From assembly GCA_902558545.1 (NCBI GenBank), contig CACEEJ010000005.1, positions 1-59,834 on the forward strand: a stretch of 59,834 nucleotides of DNA, read 5' to 3'. This stretch comes from an uncultured Pelagibacteraceae bacterium. Lineage in GTDB: Bacteria > Pseudomonadota > Alphaproteobacteria > Pelagibacterales > Pelagibacteraceae. Below are positions 39,315-49,514 of the stretch, piece after piece. The notes below the pieces were generated by a model. It had not been told where the DNA came from and searched no databases. It saw nothing but the letters and a program-made list of their open reading frames with translations. Numbering within the stretch: position 1 is the first letter of the stretch; the number at the start of each line of letters is the position of its first letter. The position numbers were made by a program, and so were the translations under genes.

Positions 39315-40504
39315 TGATTAAAAAAATTGCAATTCTAGGCTCAACTGGATCTATAGGTAAATCATTACTTGAAATTATCGAAAATGATAAAAAAAATTAT
39401 AAAATAATTCTATTATCAGCTAATAAAAATTATAAAAAATTAATTAATCAAGCAAAAAAATATAATGTTAAAAATATTATTATAACTAATGAGGTAAGTT
39501 TTAAAAAAGCATGTAGTTTAAAGCTAGGAAAGAATATAAAAATATTTAATTCCTTTAAAAAATTTAATTTAATTTTTAAAAAAAAATTAGATTATGTAAT
39601 GAGTTCAATAGTTGGACTTGATGGTTTGTTACCCACGATTAATATAATTAAGTATACAAAAAAAATTGCAATAGCTAATAAAGAATCAATAATTTGTGGA
39701 TGGAATTTAATTAATAAAGAATTAAAAAAAAATAAAACAGAATTCATACCAGTTGACTCAGAGCATTTTTCTATTTGGTATGGACTTAAAAATTATAGCA
39801 AAAAAAATATTGAAAAGATATATATAACAGCATCTGGTGGTCCATTATACAAAATACCTCTTAATAAATTTAACAAAGTAGAAACTAATCAAATTTTAAA
39901 TCATCCAAATTGGTCAATGGGAAAAAAAATATCGACAGACTCTGCAACTATGATAAATAAAGTTTATGAGGTAATTGAGGCTAAAAATATTTTCAATATA
40001 CCTTATAATAAAATTGAAATTCTAATACACCCAAAATCTTACATCCATAGCATAATAAAATTTAATAATGGTTTAGTAAAAATTATTGCTCATGATACGA
40101 CAATGAAAATTCCAATATTTAATACAATATATAATAACAGTGATAAGAAAATAAATAGCAAAGTCTTAAATCTTGAAATTCTTAATAATCTCAATTTTAA
40201 TAAAGTAGATTTAAATAGATATCCCATGGTTAAGTTGATGAAACACCTTTCTATTAAATCATCTTTATTCGAGACTGTAATAGTTTCAGCTAATGACAAG
40301 CTAGTTGATCTTTTCTTAAATAATAAAATTAAATTTACAGATATCCAAAAAGAATTATTTAGAATAATTAATTTAAAGGAATTTCAAAAATTTAAAAAAA
40401 AATCACCAAATAAAATCAATGAGATTAAAAAGCTTAATGATTATGTTCATTTAAAAATTTCAAAAAACGTGTATAAGACTAAAGATGTTTCCAAATATTA
40501 TTAG
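39314..40504 (+). CDS. dxr: 1-deoxy-D-xylulose 5-phosphate reductoisomerase
   Basis: Second enzyme of the non-mevalonate isoprenoid pathway. ATG 39314 is chosen because the NADPH motif ILGSTGSIGKSLL must lie near the N-terminus; a TTG 30 bases upstream is unlikely. AIANKESIICG and the metal-site VDSEHFSIWYGL follow, then SGGPLYKIP and HPNWSMGKKISTDSATM. 396 residues, normal. Its 3' end overlaps bamA by 20 bases; rseP, usually between them, is not present. Confidence 0.95.
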   Translation: MIKKIAILGSTGSIGKSLLEIIENDKKNYKIILLSANKNYKKLINQAKKYNVKNIIITNEVSFKKACSLKLGKNIKIFNSFKKFNLIFKKKLDYVMSSIVGLDGLLPTINIIKYTKKIAIANKESIICGWNLINKELKKNKTEFIPVDSEHFSIWYGLKNYSKKNIEKIYITASGGPLYKIPLNKFNKVETNQILNHPNWSMGKKISTDSATMINKVYEVIEAKNIFNIPYNKIEILIHPKSYIHSIIKFNNGLVKIIAHDTTMKIPIFNTIYNNSDKKINSKVLNLEILNNLNFNKVDLNRYPMVKLMKHLSIKSSLFETVIVSANDKLVDLFLNNKIKFTDIQKELFRIINLKEFQKFKKKSPNKINEIKKLNDYVHLKISKNVYKTKDVSKYY

Positions 40505-42731
40505 ATCATTATCAATATTTTGTTTACTTTTATATTTTTTTTCTAAACCGGTATACTCAGAAATAATTAAAAAAATTGAAATCACTGGAAATGATCGTAT
40601 TCCAGAAGAAACGATAATTATGTTTTCAAATATAAGTAAAAATTCAGATATAAGTGAAAAAGATTTAAATCAAATTATTAAAAATTTATACAATACAAAT
40701 TTTTTTAAAAATATATCGGTTAATGTAAAAAAAAATATTTTACAAATAAATGTAGTTGAATTTCCAATTATACAAGAAATTAAATTTGATGGAATTAAAG
40801 CTAATAAGATAAAAGATGAAATTACAAAAAATTTAATTCTAAAATCTAGATCCTCATTTAATGAAATTATACTTAAACAAGATAAAAATAAAATATCAAA
40901 TACTTTAAAAACAATTGGATATTATTTTTCTACTGTTGATGTGTTTGTAATAGATAGAGATAACAATAAAGTTGATATCACATACAAGATCAATCTTGGA
41001 AAAAAAGCCAAAATCAAAAAAATTAAATTTATTGGTAACAAGATATTTAAAAATAATAAATTAAAATCTTTAATTACCAGTGAAGAATATAAATTTTGGA
41101 AATTTATTTCAGGAAAAAAATTTCTTAACCAAGCTTTAATTGATTTTGATAAACAACTTTTAAAAAATTATTATTTAAATAAAGGATATTATAATGTCGA
41201 AATTAATTCATCCTTTGCTAAAATTATTAATGAAGATGAATTTGAATTAATTTTTAATATTAATGCTAATGATAAATATTATTTTAACGACCTAAATATC
41301 TTATTTCCTAAAAATTTTGATGAAAATAATTTTCAAAAATTGACAGATACTTTCAAAGAGTTAAAAGGAAAGTATTACTCAATCAATTCTGTAAATAAAA
41401 TATTAGATAAAATAGATCTAATTACTTTAAATGAGGAATTTCTATCTACATCTGCTACTGTTAATGAAGAAATAATTGAAAATAAGATTAATTTAACATT
41501 TGAAATTAAAGAAACTGATAAATACATAGTACAACAAATTAATATTTTTGGTAACAATGTTACTAGAGAGAATGTAATTAGAAACCAATTAGAAATTGAC
41601 GAAGGCGATATATACAATGATATATTGCAAAAAAAATCTTTAAATAATATAAAAAGTTTAAGATTTTTTAAATCGGTTAAAGATGAACTAATAACTGATG
41701 AGATAGAAAAAAGTAAAGTAATTAATATCACTGTAGAAGAAAAACCAACCGGAGAAATTTCAGCGGGTGCCGGCGTGGGTACTGATGGAACAACCATTGC
41801 TTTTGGTATTCGTGAAAATAATTATTTAGGAAAAGGACTAAAACTAAATTCAAACATCGTTTTAAGTGAAGAGTCAGTAAAAGGCCAATTTGGAGTTACT
41901 AATCCAAACTACAATAATTCAGATAAATTAGTATATGCAACTGCACTTGCTAATGAAACAGATAGATTAACGAATTTTGGATATAAGACCAATAAAGCTG
42001 GATTTGAAATAGGTGTAGAATATGAATATTTAGATGATTTGAATTTAGGTTTATCAACATCATCTTTTTATGAAAATATTGAAACAAGTTCCAGTGCTTC
42101 AGCAAGACAAAAAAAACAAAAAGGAAATTATTGGGATAGTTTTGTTAAAATGGTTTTTGATTATGATAAAAGAAATCAAAAATTTCAAACATCAGATGGT
42201 TTTAGAAGTACATATTCAATAAATTTGCCTGTTATAAGCGATACTAATACAATAACAAATTCTTATAGATATAAAGTTTTTAAAGAATTATACGAAAATA
42301 ATGTATCAAGTATAAATATTTTACTTAAAAGTGCTGTTTCACCTGACTCCGATGTAAAGTTATCTGAAAGGTTATATATACCATCTAGAGATTTGAGAGG
42401 GTTTGAGTCGGGAAAAATAGGTCCTAAAGATGGAAATGATTTTGTAGGTGGAAACTTTGCGACAACAATTAATTTCACAACAACTGTTCCTCAATTACTT
42501 CAAAATGTTGAAAATATGGATTTTGTTGTATTTTTTGATGCAGCTAATTTGTGGGGTGTTGATTATAGTTCAGCATTAAATGATAATGGAGAAATAAGGT
42601 CTTCTGTTGGTTTAGGTATCGATTGGATGACAGTAATTGGTCCAATGAATTTTTCTTTAGCACAGCCATTAACCAAATCATCATCAGATATAACAGAAAC
42701 ATTTAGATTTAATATAGGGACAACTTTTTAA
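40485..42731 (+). CDS. bamA: outer membrane protein assembly factor BamA
   Basis: Central Omp85 protein that inserts beta-barrel proteins into the outer membrane. Signal peptide up to about residue 25 (KPVYS before EIIKK), five POTRA domains (IEITGNDRIPEETI..., IKKIKFIGNKIF..., VQQINIFGNNVTRENVIRNQ) to about residue 420, then the barrel with GAGVGTDGTTIAFGIRENNYLG and the lid-loop motif VGGNFATTIN. Ends in a C-terminal aromatic residue (FNIGTTF), as expected for outer-membrane barrels. 748 residues. Start overlaps dxr by 20 bases. Confidence 0.95.
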   Translation: MFPNIIRSLSIFCLLLYFFSKPVYSEIIKKIEITGNDRIPEETIIMFSNISKNSDISEKDLNQIIKNLYNTNFFKNISVNVKKNILQINVVEFPIIQEIKFDGIKANKIKDEITKNLILKSRSSFNEIILKQDKNKISNTLKTIGYYFSTVDVFVIDRDNNKVDITYKINLGKKAKIKKIKFIGNKIFKNNKLKSLITSEEYKFWKFISGKKFLNQALIDFDKQLLKNYYLNKGYYNVEINSSFAKIINEDEFELIFNINANDKYYFNDLNILFPKNFDENNFQKLTDTFKELKGKYYSINSVNKILDKIDLITLNEEFLSTSATVNEEIIENKINLTFEIKETDKYIVQQINIFGNNVTRENVIRNQLEIDEGDIYNDILQKKSLNNIKSLRFFKSVKDELITDEIEKSKVINITVEEKPTGEISAGAGVGTDGTTIAFGIRENNYLGKGLKLNSNIVLSEESVKGQFGVTNPNYNNSDKLVYATALANETDRLTNFGYKTNKAGFEIGVEYEYLDDLNLGLSTSSFYENIETSSSASARQKKQKGNYWDSFVKMVFDYDKRNQKFQTSDGFRSTYSINLPVISDTNTITNSYRYKVFKELYENNVSSINILLKSAVSPDSDVKLSERLYIPSRDLRGFESGKIGPKDGNDFVGGNFATTINFTTTVPQLLQNVENMDFVVFFDAANLWGVDYSSALNDNGEIRSSVGLGIDWMTVIGPMNFSLAQPLTKSSSDITETFRFNIGTTF

Positions 42732-43238
42732 ATGCTTAAAAAAATATACTTAATAATTTTTTTCAACCTTTTTTTTTTAAATCCATCTTTTAGTGCAAAT
42801 AAAATTGCATTTATTGATTTGGATTTAGTAATTCAAAAATCAAAACCTGGAATTAAAATTCTAAATGAATTGAATACAATATCTAAAAATAATATTGATG
42901 AAATTCAAAAACTACAAAAAGATCTTGAAAATCAAGAGAAATCTATTCAAAATAAAAAAAATATAACTACTGAAGAAGATCATAAAAAAGAATTGTCTTT
43001 ATTAAGAAATAAAATTTCTGAATATCGAAATATAAAAGATAAAAAAAGTGTTGAATTTAATAAAATTAGAAATGAAAAAATAACTGCATTTTTTAATAAA
43101 GCAAACCCTATTATTCAGAAATATATGGATGAAAATTCTTTAGACATACTTTTAGATAGAAAAAATGTGTTTATTGGAAAAGTAAATTCTGATATTACAA
43201 ATGATATTATTTCCTTAATCGATAAAAACTATAAATAA
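42732..43238 (+). CDS. skp: OmpH/Skp-family periplasmic chaperone
   Basis: 168 residues with a signal peptide (ending PSFSA before NKIAFIDLD) and a long Lys/Glu/Ile coiled-coil core typical of OmpH/Skp, which holds unfolded outer-membrane proteins for BamA. It starts on the base after the bamA stop, the same partner order as in enterics. Sequence conservation in this family is low; identification rests on the AFIDLDLVIQKSKPG start, the coiled coil and the neighbourhood. Confidence 0.85.
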   Translation: MLKKIYLIIFFNLFFLNPSFSANKIAFIDLDLVIQKSKPGIKILNELNTISKNNIDEIQKLQKDLENQEKSIQNKKNITTEEDHKKELSLLRNKISEYRNIKDKKSVEFNKIRNEKITAFFNKANPIIQKYMDENSLDILLDRKNVFIGKVNSDITNDIISLIDKNYK

Positions 43239-43685
43239 ATGCAGAAATTAGATAAAAATCAGATAATTGAATTATTACCCCATAGAGAACCAATGTTATT
43301 GATTGATGAGCTTTACGATATTAAAAAATTATTTTCCGCAACAGCTGTTGTAAATGTTAGGAAAGATAGTTTTTTTGTTAATGGCCATTTTCCTGGTCAA
43401 CCAGTTATGCCTGGAGTTTTGATTGTGGAGTCTTTTGGTCAGGCTGCAGCCGCCCTAACCGCGCATGGTTTAGATAAATCGACTTATGAAAATAAACTGG
43501 TTTTTTTAATGGGTGTGGAAAAGGCACGTTTTAGAAATCCAGTTATTCCTGATTGCAAATTAATACTAAAAATTGAAGCTATACGATCTCATGGTAGGGT
43601 TTGGAAATATAAAGGTGAGGCGTTTGTTGACGATAAAAAAATGGCTGATGCTATTTGGTCAGCTACTATTGTTGATAAGAAATAA
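43239..43685 (+). CDS. fabZ: 3-hydroxyacyl-ACP dehydratase FabZ
   Basis: Hot-dog dehydratase of fatty-acid elongation, 148 residues. The active-site motif GHFPGQPVMPGVLIVE contains His50 and Glu64; N-terminal LLPHREPMLLIDE is also typical. It begins the base after skp. Order here is bamA-skp-fabZ-lpxD-lpxA, whereas in Escherichia coli lpxD precedes fabZ. Confidence 0.96.
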   Translation: MQKLDKNQIIELLPHREPMLLIDELYDIKKLFSATAVVNVRKDSFFVNGHFPGQPVMPGVLIVESFGQAAAALTAHGLDKSTYENKLVFLMGVEKARFRNPVIPDCKLILKIEAIRSHGRVWKYKGEAFVDDKKMADAIWSATIVDKK

Positions 43686-43713
43686 ATAGCAATAATTGTT
43701 GATAACTAATACT

Positions 43714-43737
43714 TAATTGCTTTGATAAAAGCAATTA
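43714..43737 (+). promoter_or_regulatory. hairpin over the lpxD start
   Basis: TAATTGCTTT (43714-43723) and AAAGCAATTA (43728-43737) are perfectly complementary around a GATA loop; the 3' arm includes the A of the lpxD ATG. Such a stem would cover the ribosome-binding region. No T-run follows, so it is not a terminator. It has only two G-C pairs, so stability is modest. Confidence 0.4.
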
Positions 43738-44717
43738 TGTCAAATCCTTTCTTTAAAAATCATGGACCTCTAAAAATTTCTGTGGTTATTAAGTCTCTTG
43801 AGCTTAATAAAAATAGTTTAAATAAAGATGAGGAAATCAAAGATATAAAAGATCTTCATTCTTCTAGTGAAGATGATATTACTTTTTTTCATTCCAAGAA
43901 ATATAAAGATTTTGCTCATAAAACAAAAGCATCTTTTTGTTTAACTACTGAACCTTTAAAAAAAGAATTACCTCAGAATTGTACACCCATAGTTGTTGAT
44001 AACGTTTTAGTTTCCACATCTAAAATTACTTCTTTATTTTATCCAGATTCTATAAATGATAATTTTGACGAAACTGCAACATTAATTAACGATACTCATT
44101 TTAAAGACAAAGTTATTTTTGGTAAAAATGTCTTAATTGGAAAAAATGTTCTAATTGGTGAAAATTGCAAGATTGGACATAACACAATTATAGAAAAGAA
44201 TGTAATTATAGGTGACAATTGTTCTCTTGGGTCAAATAATATTATTAGAAATACATTAATAAAAAATAATGTAAAAATATTGGACAATTGTGTAATTGGC
44301 AAACATGGTTTTGGATTTTTTCCAAATAATAATAAAAATTTAAGGTATCCTCATATTGGAGTAGTTTTAATTGAAGACAACTGTGAAATTGGTTGCAGTG
44401 CCACTATAGATAGAGGATCTATGTCAAATACAATTATAGGAAAAAACACCTATTTAGATAATCAAATACATATTGCGCATAACGTTAAAATTGGTGAAAA
44501 TTCAATAATAGCTGGTCAAGTTGGTATAGCTGGAAGCTCCATAATTGGGAATAATGTTAAAATTGGTGGTCAAGCTGGAATTTCGGGCCATCTTAAAATC
44601 GGAGACAATGTAGAAATTGGAGGTGGTTCAGGAGTTGTTAGGGACATTCCTGACAACACAAAAGTAATGGGTTATCCAGCAAAAAAAATTAGAGAATTTT
44701 TAAGAGATAATAGATGA
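43737..44717 (+). CDS. lpxD: UDP-3-O-acylglucosamine N-acyltransferase LpxD
   Basis: Third step of lipid A synthesis. ATG 43737 ([14 protein letters not shown]) is chosen over TTG 43722, which would sit in the hairpin loop. 326 residues: uridine-binding N-terminal domain ([18 protein letters not shown]), then left-handed beta-helix hexapeptide repeats (e.g. [14 protein letters not shown]) and the conserved GFGFFPNNN and [15 protein letters not shown] with the catalytic His. It overlaps lpxA by 4 bases (ATGA). Confidence 0.95.
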   Translation: MSNPFFKNHGPLKISVVIKSLELNKNSLNKDEEIKDIKDLHSSSEDDITFFHSKKYKDFAHKTKASFCLTTEPLKKELPQNCTPIVVDNVLVSTSKITSLFYPDSINDNFDETATLINDTHFKDKVIFGKNVLIGKNVLIGENCKIGHNTIIEKNVIIGDNCSLGSNNIIRNTLIKNNVKILDNCVIGKHGFGFFPNNNKNLRYPHIGVVLIEDNCEIGCSATIDRGSMSNTIIGKNTYLDNQIHIAHNVKIGENSIIAGQVGIAGSSIIGNNVKIGGQAGISGHLKIGDNVEIGGGSGVVRDIPDNTKVMGYPAKKIREFLRDNR

Positions 44718-45496
44718 TACATAGAACTGCTATAATTGACTCAAAAGCTAAGATTTCTAAAAATGTAAAAATTGGTCCTTATACTGTTATCGGTCCAAAT
44801 GTTGAAATAGATGAAGAAACAGATATTCAATCTCATGTAAATATTACAGGGAATACTAAAATTGGAAAAAATAATAAAATTTATCCATTCGCTTCAATAG
44901 GAAATCATCCTCAAGATCTAAAATTTAAAGGTGAAGAAACTAAGCTAGAGATTGGTAACAATAACAAAATTAGAGAATATGTTACAATTAATCCAGGAAC
45001 AACAGGCGGTGGTGGATTAACAAAAGTTGGTAACAACTGTCTGTTTATGGTTTCAGCTCATATTGCGCATGATTGTTTTGTTGGCGACAACGTAATTTTA
45101 GCTAATAATGTTCCGTTAGGTGGTCATGCGCATATAGACGATAATGCTATTATTGGTGGTAATTCAGCTGTTCAGCAATTTACTAGAATAGGTAAATCAG
45201 CAATGATAGGAGGCATGTGTGGTGTAGTTAGAGATATAATTCCATATGGAATAGCACATGGCAACAGAAGTGTTTTACAAGGATTGAATTTAATAGGTTT
45301 AAGAAGAAAAAATATTCCAAATAAAGAAATAATGATTTTAAGTGACGCCTACAAAGAAATTTTTAAAAATGAAAATTTAACAGCGAATTTAAATATTTTA
45401 TCAAAAGAATTTAAGAGCAATGAACTAGTGGCAGAAGTTATTGGATTTATAGAAAAAGATAAGAAAAGACCAATTTGCACTCCATTTTCAAAATAA
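44714..45496 (+). CDS. lpxA: UDP-N-acetylglucosamine acyltransferase LpxA
   Basis: First step of lipid A synthesis. 260 residues of hexapeptide beta-helix plus C-terminal helices; ligand and catalytic region [17 protein letters not shown] has His119 as the expected base. [21 protein letters not shown] and [14 protein letters not shown] are typical. One base before lpxI. Confidence 0.97.
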   Translation: MIHRTAIIDSKAKISKNVKIGPYTVIGPNVEIDEETDIQSHVNITGNTKIGKNNKIYPFASIGNHPQDLKFKGEETKLEIGNNNKIREYVTINPGTTGGGGLTKVGNNCLFMVSAHIAHDCFVGDNVILANNVPLGGHAHIDDNAIIGGNSAVQQFTRIGKSAMIGGMCGVVRDIIPYGIAHGNRSVLQGLNLIGLRRKNIPNKEIMILSDAYKEIFKNENLTANLNILSKEFKSNELVAEVIGFIEKDKKRPICTPFSK

Positions 45497-45497
45497 A

Positions 45498-46283
45498 ATG
45501 ATAGGTTTGTTTTTAGGAGATACTGATTTTTCAGAAATAGTTCTTAGTAAAATTAAAAAATTAAATATAAAATATTTCATAATTGATTTTTCAAAAAAAA
45601 ATAAATTTAAAAAAGATAAAAATTCTTTCAGAATAAGTATTGGAAAATTTGGATCGATTATTAATTTAATAAAACAAAAAAAATGTAAGAAAGTTTTGTT
45701 TGCAGGCAAAATTTCAAAACCAAATTTTTCCTCTTTAAGATTAGATTTTAAAGGAATATATTATATGCCGAGTGTAATCAGAGCAGCCAAAGTAGGTGAT
45801 GCTGCGATAATTAAATCAATTATCAAAATTTTAAAAAATGAAGGAATTAAAGTTATTAGCTCTATATTTTTTAATCCAGAACTATCTTTAAAGAAAGGAA
45901 ATTACAGTAAATTAAAACCCAATAAACAGGAACTTTTTTCAATAAAAAAAGGGAAAGCTTATTTTAATAAAACAAAAAGTTTAGACCATGTCCAAGCTCT
46001 AGTTGTTAAAGAAGGTAAAATTTTAGCTAAAGAAGGAAGAGAAGGGACAAAAAAAATGTTGTCTAAATTAAAAAAAAAATCAGAAGGAATTTTAATAAAA
46101 CTACCAAAAAAGAAACAAGATTTAAGAATGGATTTACCAACAATTGGTCTACAAACTTTTATAGACATTAAAAAATATGGATTACGAGGTGTTGTTTTAC
46201 AATCTAAAAAAAATATTTTTTTAGATAAAGTTGAATGCATTAAATTTGCTAATAAAAATAAGATTTTTATTAATATTATATGA
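45498..46283 (+). CDS. lpxI: UDP-2,3-diacylglucosamine pyrophosphatase LpxI
   Basis: Alphaproteobacterial replacement for LpxH in lipid A synthesis (DUF1009 family), 261 residues. Recognised by position between lpxA and lpxB and by VLFAGKISKPNFS, RAAKVGDAAI, and the C-terminal DLRMDLPTIGLQTF followed by the GLRGVVLQSKK segment. Overlaps lpxB by 4 bases. Confidence 0.92.
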   Translation: MIGLFLGDTDFSEIVLSKIKKLNIKYFIIDFSKKNKFKKDKNSFRISIGKFGSIINLIKQKKCKKVLFAGKISKPNFSSLRLDFKGIYYMPSVIRAAKVGDAAIIKSIIKILKNEGIKVISSIFFNPELSLKKGNYSKLKPNKQELFSIKKGKAYFNKTKSLDHVQALVVKEGKILAKEGREGTKKMLSKLKKKSEGILIKLPKKKQDLRMDLPTIGLQTFIDIKKYGLRGVVLQSKKNIFLDKVECIKFANKNKIFINII

Positions 46284-47413
46284 AAAAAATTTTTATACTA
46301 ACCGGTGAACCTTCTGGAGATAAATTAGCCTCAACAGTTATATCAAAGCTAAAATCACAAAATCCCGATATTGAATACTTATCTGTTGGCGGAAATAATT
46401 TAAAAAAATTAGGAATTAAAAGTATTTTTAATTTAAATGAAATAACTTATCTAGGTTTTACCAGTATTTTAATCAATATTTTTAAAATCAGAAATAAAAT
46501 TAATCAAACTGTTAATGAAATAATTAAATTTAATCCAGATATACTATTTACTGTTGATAGCCCTGATTTTACTATGAGAGTTGCTGAGAGAGTTAAAAAA
46601 ATTAATACTAACATCAAAACAATTCACTATGTGGCTCCTCAAGTCTGGATATGGAGAAAAAATAGAGTAAAAAAAATTAAAAAATTTATTGACCACATTC
46701 TTTTATTATTTGATTTTGAAAAAAAATATTTTGACGAAGAAAATATAAATAATACTTTTGTTGGACATCCATTAATTGAGAACAATAAAGTCAACAAAAA
46801 AATTATTGAAAATATTATTCCTAGAGATAAAAAAATTATATCAATTTTTCCTGGAAGTAGAAAATCTGAGACAGACGCATTATTAAATATTTTAATTGAT
46901 TTTATAAAACTAATGAACAAAAGACATAATGATTTTTATTTTTATTTTCATGCAACCGATGAGAATAAAAATTTAATTTTTTCAGAAATTAAAAAATTTA
47001 ATATTGAAAATGTAGATGTTGTTTCAGATGAAAGTATAAAATCTAAAATTTTATCTAATTCAGTTTTTGCTGTAGCTAAATCTGGCACAGTTTCACTGCA
47101 AATTTCTAGCTCAAATATACCATCTATAATTATTTATAAACTAAGTTTTATAAATTTTATGATATTTAAAATGTTAGTTAATGTTAAATTTGCAAATATA
47201 ATTAATATCATCAATAATCGTGAGGTCATTCCTGAATTGTTACAAAATGAATGCAATGCTGATGAAATCTATAAAACTGTAATTTATCTTTTAAAAAACC
47301 CTGATCTTATGAAAAAGCAAATATTTGATTGTTCAAAAACATTAGAAGGAATTAGATCTAAAACTTCTTCTTCTGAAGAGGCTTGTTTAGTTCTAAGAAA
47401 TTATCTTAGTTAG
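46280..47413 (+). CDS. lpxB: lipid-A-disaccharide synthase
   Basis: GT-19 glycosyltransferase joining UDP-diacylglucosamine and lipid X, 377 residues. N-terminal FILTGEPSGDKLAS, SVGGNNLKKLGI, TVDSPDFTMRVAERVKK, HYVAPQVWIWRKNRVKK, and FVGHPLIE then IISIFPGSRKSE are all present. It ends the plus-strand run and overlaps the convergent gltX by 21 bases. Confidence 0.96.
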   Translation: MKKIFILTGEPSGDKLASTVISKLKSQNPDIEYLSVGGNNLKKLGIKSIFNLNEITYLGFTSILINIFKIRNKINQTVNEIIKFNPDILFTVDSPDFTMRVAERVKKINTNIKTIHYVAPQVWIWRKNRVKKIKKFIDHILLLFDFEKKYFDEENINNTFVGHPLIENNKVNKKIIENIIPRDKKIISIFPGSRKSETDALLNILIDFIKLMNKRHNDFYFYFHATDENKNLIFSEIKKFNIENVDVVSDESIKSKILSNSVFAVAKSGTVSLQISSSNIPSIIIYKLSFINFMIFKMLVNVKFANIINIINNREVIPELLQNECNADEIYKTVIYLLKNPDLMKKQIFDCSKTLEGIRSKTSSSEEACLVLRNYLS

Positions 47414-48793
47414 TCTTTTTAAAACTTCTTCTTTACCAAGGGCCATAACTATATCATATAATCCAGGACCAAATTTTGATCCTGTTAAACCAATCCGTAT
47501 AGGCTGACCGACTCCTTTAAAATTTGTATCACTTGTTTTTATTAAATTATTTACTACAGGTTCTAAATTCTCCTTATTTATATTTGATATAGATGATAAT
47601 TCTTTAATAAATTTTGAAATAATTTTTTTAGCTTTATCATCTATTAATTTAATATCATCTTCATTAAAGTTAACTTCATCATTGATTATAAATTTTGAAT
47701 TATTATAAATGTCTTCCAAGGTTTTAGCCTTATTTTTTAAAAATGATAATGAGGATTTAACTTTTGTTTTTTTATCATCTTGAATCTTTTCTTTATAGAT
47801 TTTGCAATATTCATCTAGACATTGATAAAGATCGTTCTCATCTATGGTTTTTATATAGTGTTCATTCATTGATAATATTCTGCTCATGTCTAGTTTTGAT
47901 GGTGATTTACCAATACCTTTTAAATTAAAGTACTGTATGCTCTCCTCTAGAGTGAATATTTCTTTATCTTGATATGACCATCCCAACCTTAGTAAATAAT
48001 TTCTTAACGCATCAGGCATTATGCCTATTTTTGAATAATCATCCAAAGTTGAGGCATTATCTCTTTTTGATAGTTTTTTGCCCTCAATAGTATGAATCAA
48101 TGGAATATGCGCAAATTCTGGAACATCCCAACCCATTGCTTGGTATATTTGTATTTGTTTAAAAGTATTTATTTTATGATCATCTCCTCTGATTATGTGA
48201 GTCATTCCCATTTGATGATCGTCAACAGTTGCAGACAAGTTGTAAGTTGGTGTTCCATCATTTCTTAAAATTATAAAGTCTTCTATTGTATTATTTTCAA
48301 TTTCAACATCTCCTTGGACTAAATCTTTAAGTTTAGAATTTCCCTCTATTTTACTTTTAAATCTAATTACAGGTTCAATATCTTTGGGAGCATCTTTTTC
48401 ATCAGCATCTCTCCATTTTCTATTATAAATATACGGCATCTTTTTTTGCCTAGCTCTTTTTTTTTGCTCTTCTATCTCTTCAGTAGAGCAGTAACATTTA
48501 TATGCATTCCCTTTTTTTAATAATTCATTAGCAGTTTTAATGTGATCTTCTATTTTTTGTGATTGAATATACTCTTCACCATCATGCTCAATCCCTATCC
48601 ACTTTAATGATTTAATAATTTGTATTTTATGTTCCTCTTTAGATCTTTCTTTGTCAGTATCTTCAATTCTTAAATGAAAAGTTCCTTTTTGATTTTTAGA
48701 GAACAGCCAATTAAATAAGGCAGTTCTAACACCTCCAATATGAAGAGCTCCAGTAGGAGACGGTGCAAATCGTGTTGCTACTTTAGACATCAA
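47393..48793 (-). CDS. gltX: glutamyl-tRNA synthetase
   Basis: Class I synthetase, 466 residues. HIGH-type motif is PSPTGALHIGGVRTALFNW, and the KMSKS-type motif is KLSKRDNAST. The zinc-like region CYCSTEEIEEQKKRA is also visible. Starts MMSKV; the second Met is equally possible. Only one gltX is in the window; whether it charges tRNA-Gln as well is unknown. Downstream of lexA on the same strand with a 19-base gap. Confidence 0.96.
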   Translation of the reverse strand: MMSKVATRFAPSPTGALHIGGVRTALFNWLFSKNQKGTFHLRIEDTDKERSKEEHKIQIIKSLKWIGIEHDGEEYIQSQKIEDHIKTANELLKKGNAYKCYCSTEEIEEQKKRARQKKMPYIYNRKWRDADEKDAPKDIEPVIRFKSKIEGNSKLKDLVQGDVEIENNTIEDFIILRNDGTPTYNLSATVDDHQMGMTHIIRGDDHKINTFKQIQIYQAMGWDVPEFAHIPLIHTIEGKKLSKRDNASTLDDYSKIGIMPDALRNYLLRLGWSYQDKEIFTLEESIQYFNLKGIGKSPSKLDMSRILSMNEHYIKTIDENDLYQCLDEYCKIYKEKIQDDKKTKVKSSLSFLKNKAKTLEDIYNNSKFIINDEVNFNEDDIKLIDDKAKKIISKFIKELSSISNINKENLEPVVNNLIKTSDTNFKGVGQPIRIGLTGSKFGPGLYDIVMALGKEEVLKRLTKIIS

Positions 48794-48812
48794 TGTTATT
48801 TAGACTATTTTT

Positions 48813-49490
48813 TTAGAAGTTTCTATATAAAGATACTAAAACTCCTTGAACTTTTACTCTATCAGGTCCAAAAATCTTAGTTTCATAGTTTCTATTAGCA
48901 CTTTCAAGGGCTACAACTTTACCTTTTTTTCGAATTCTTTTTAACATTGCTTCATGCTCATCTATTAATGCAACCACAATTTTACCATTGTCTGCAGTAT
49001 CTGTTCTTTTAATAATAACAGTATCACCTTCATGAATACCTGCATCTATCATAGAGTCACCTTGAACTTTTAATCCAAAGTAATCACCATTTTTTTCTAA
49101 ATTATTTGGTAGAGGAATTCTAGAAACCTCATTTTGTATTGCTTCAACAGGTGTTCCTGCAGCAATTTTTCCAAGTACTGGTACTTCTACTTCATCAGAA
49201 GTAGTTTGTTCTTCATCTAGTCCACCTTTAATCACACTTGGTGAAAAACTATTATAAATATCATTTGCGGAAGCCGTTTCTGGTAATTTAATTACTTCTA
49301 AAGCTCTTGCTTTGTGAGCTAATCTTTTAATAAAACCTCTTTCCTCTAAGGCACTGATCAATCTGTGAATACCTGATTTAGATTTTAAGTTAAGAGACTG
49401 TTTCATCTCTTCATATGAAGGAGATACTCCTGAACTTCTCAACTTCTTGTTGATAAATAAAAGCAAGTTTTTTTGTTTTTTTGTTAGCAT
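48813..49490 (-). CDS. lexA: LexA repressor
   Basis: SOS-response repressor, 225 residues. N-terminal winged helix-turn-helix (SYEEMKQSLNLKSKSGIHRLI), self-cleavage site Ala111-Gly112 (KIAAGTPVEA), and the Ser146/Lys184 dyad (QGDSMIDAG; EAMLKR). A perfect alphaproteobacterial LexA box lies 25 bases upstream of the start, so autoregulation is likely. It sits between trpC and gltX, an arrangement derived from the alphaproteobacterial trpC-...-lexA-...-gltX order. Confidence 0.95.
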   Translation of the reverse strand: MLTKKQKNLLLFINKKLRSSGVSPSYEEMKQSLNLKSKSGIHRLISALEERGFIKRLAHKARALEVIKLPETASANDIYNSFSPSVIKGGLDEEQTTSDEVEVPVLGKIAAGTPVEAIQNEVSRIPLPNNLEKNGDYFGLKVQGDSMIDAGIHEGDTVIIKRTDTADNGKIVVALIDEHEAMLKRIRKKGKVVALESANRNYETKIFGPDRVKVQGVLVSLYRNF

Positions 49491-49514
49491 AAGAACAAAT
49501 ATCGTACAAATAAT

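Noticed and set aside
41375..41797. 140-codon minus-strand open frame inside bamA
   Set aside because: Antisense to the POTRA/barrel region of bamA; low-complexity Ser/Ile/Leu composition typical of shadows in AT-rich DNA.
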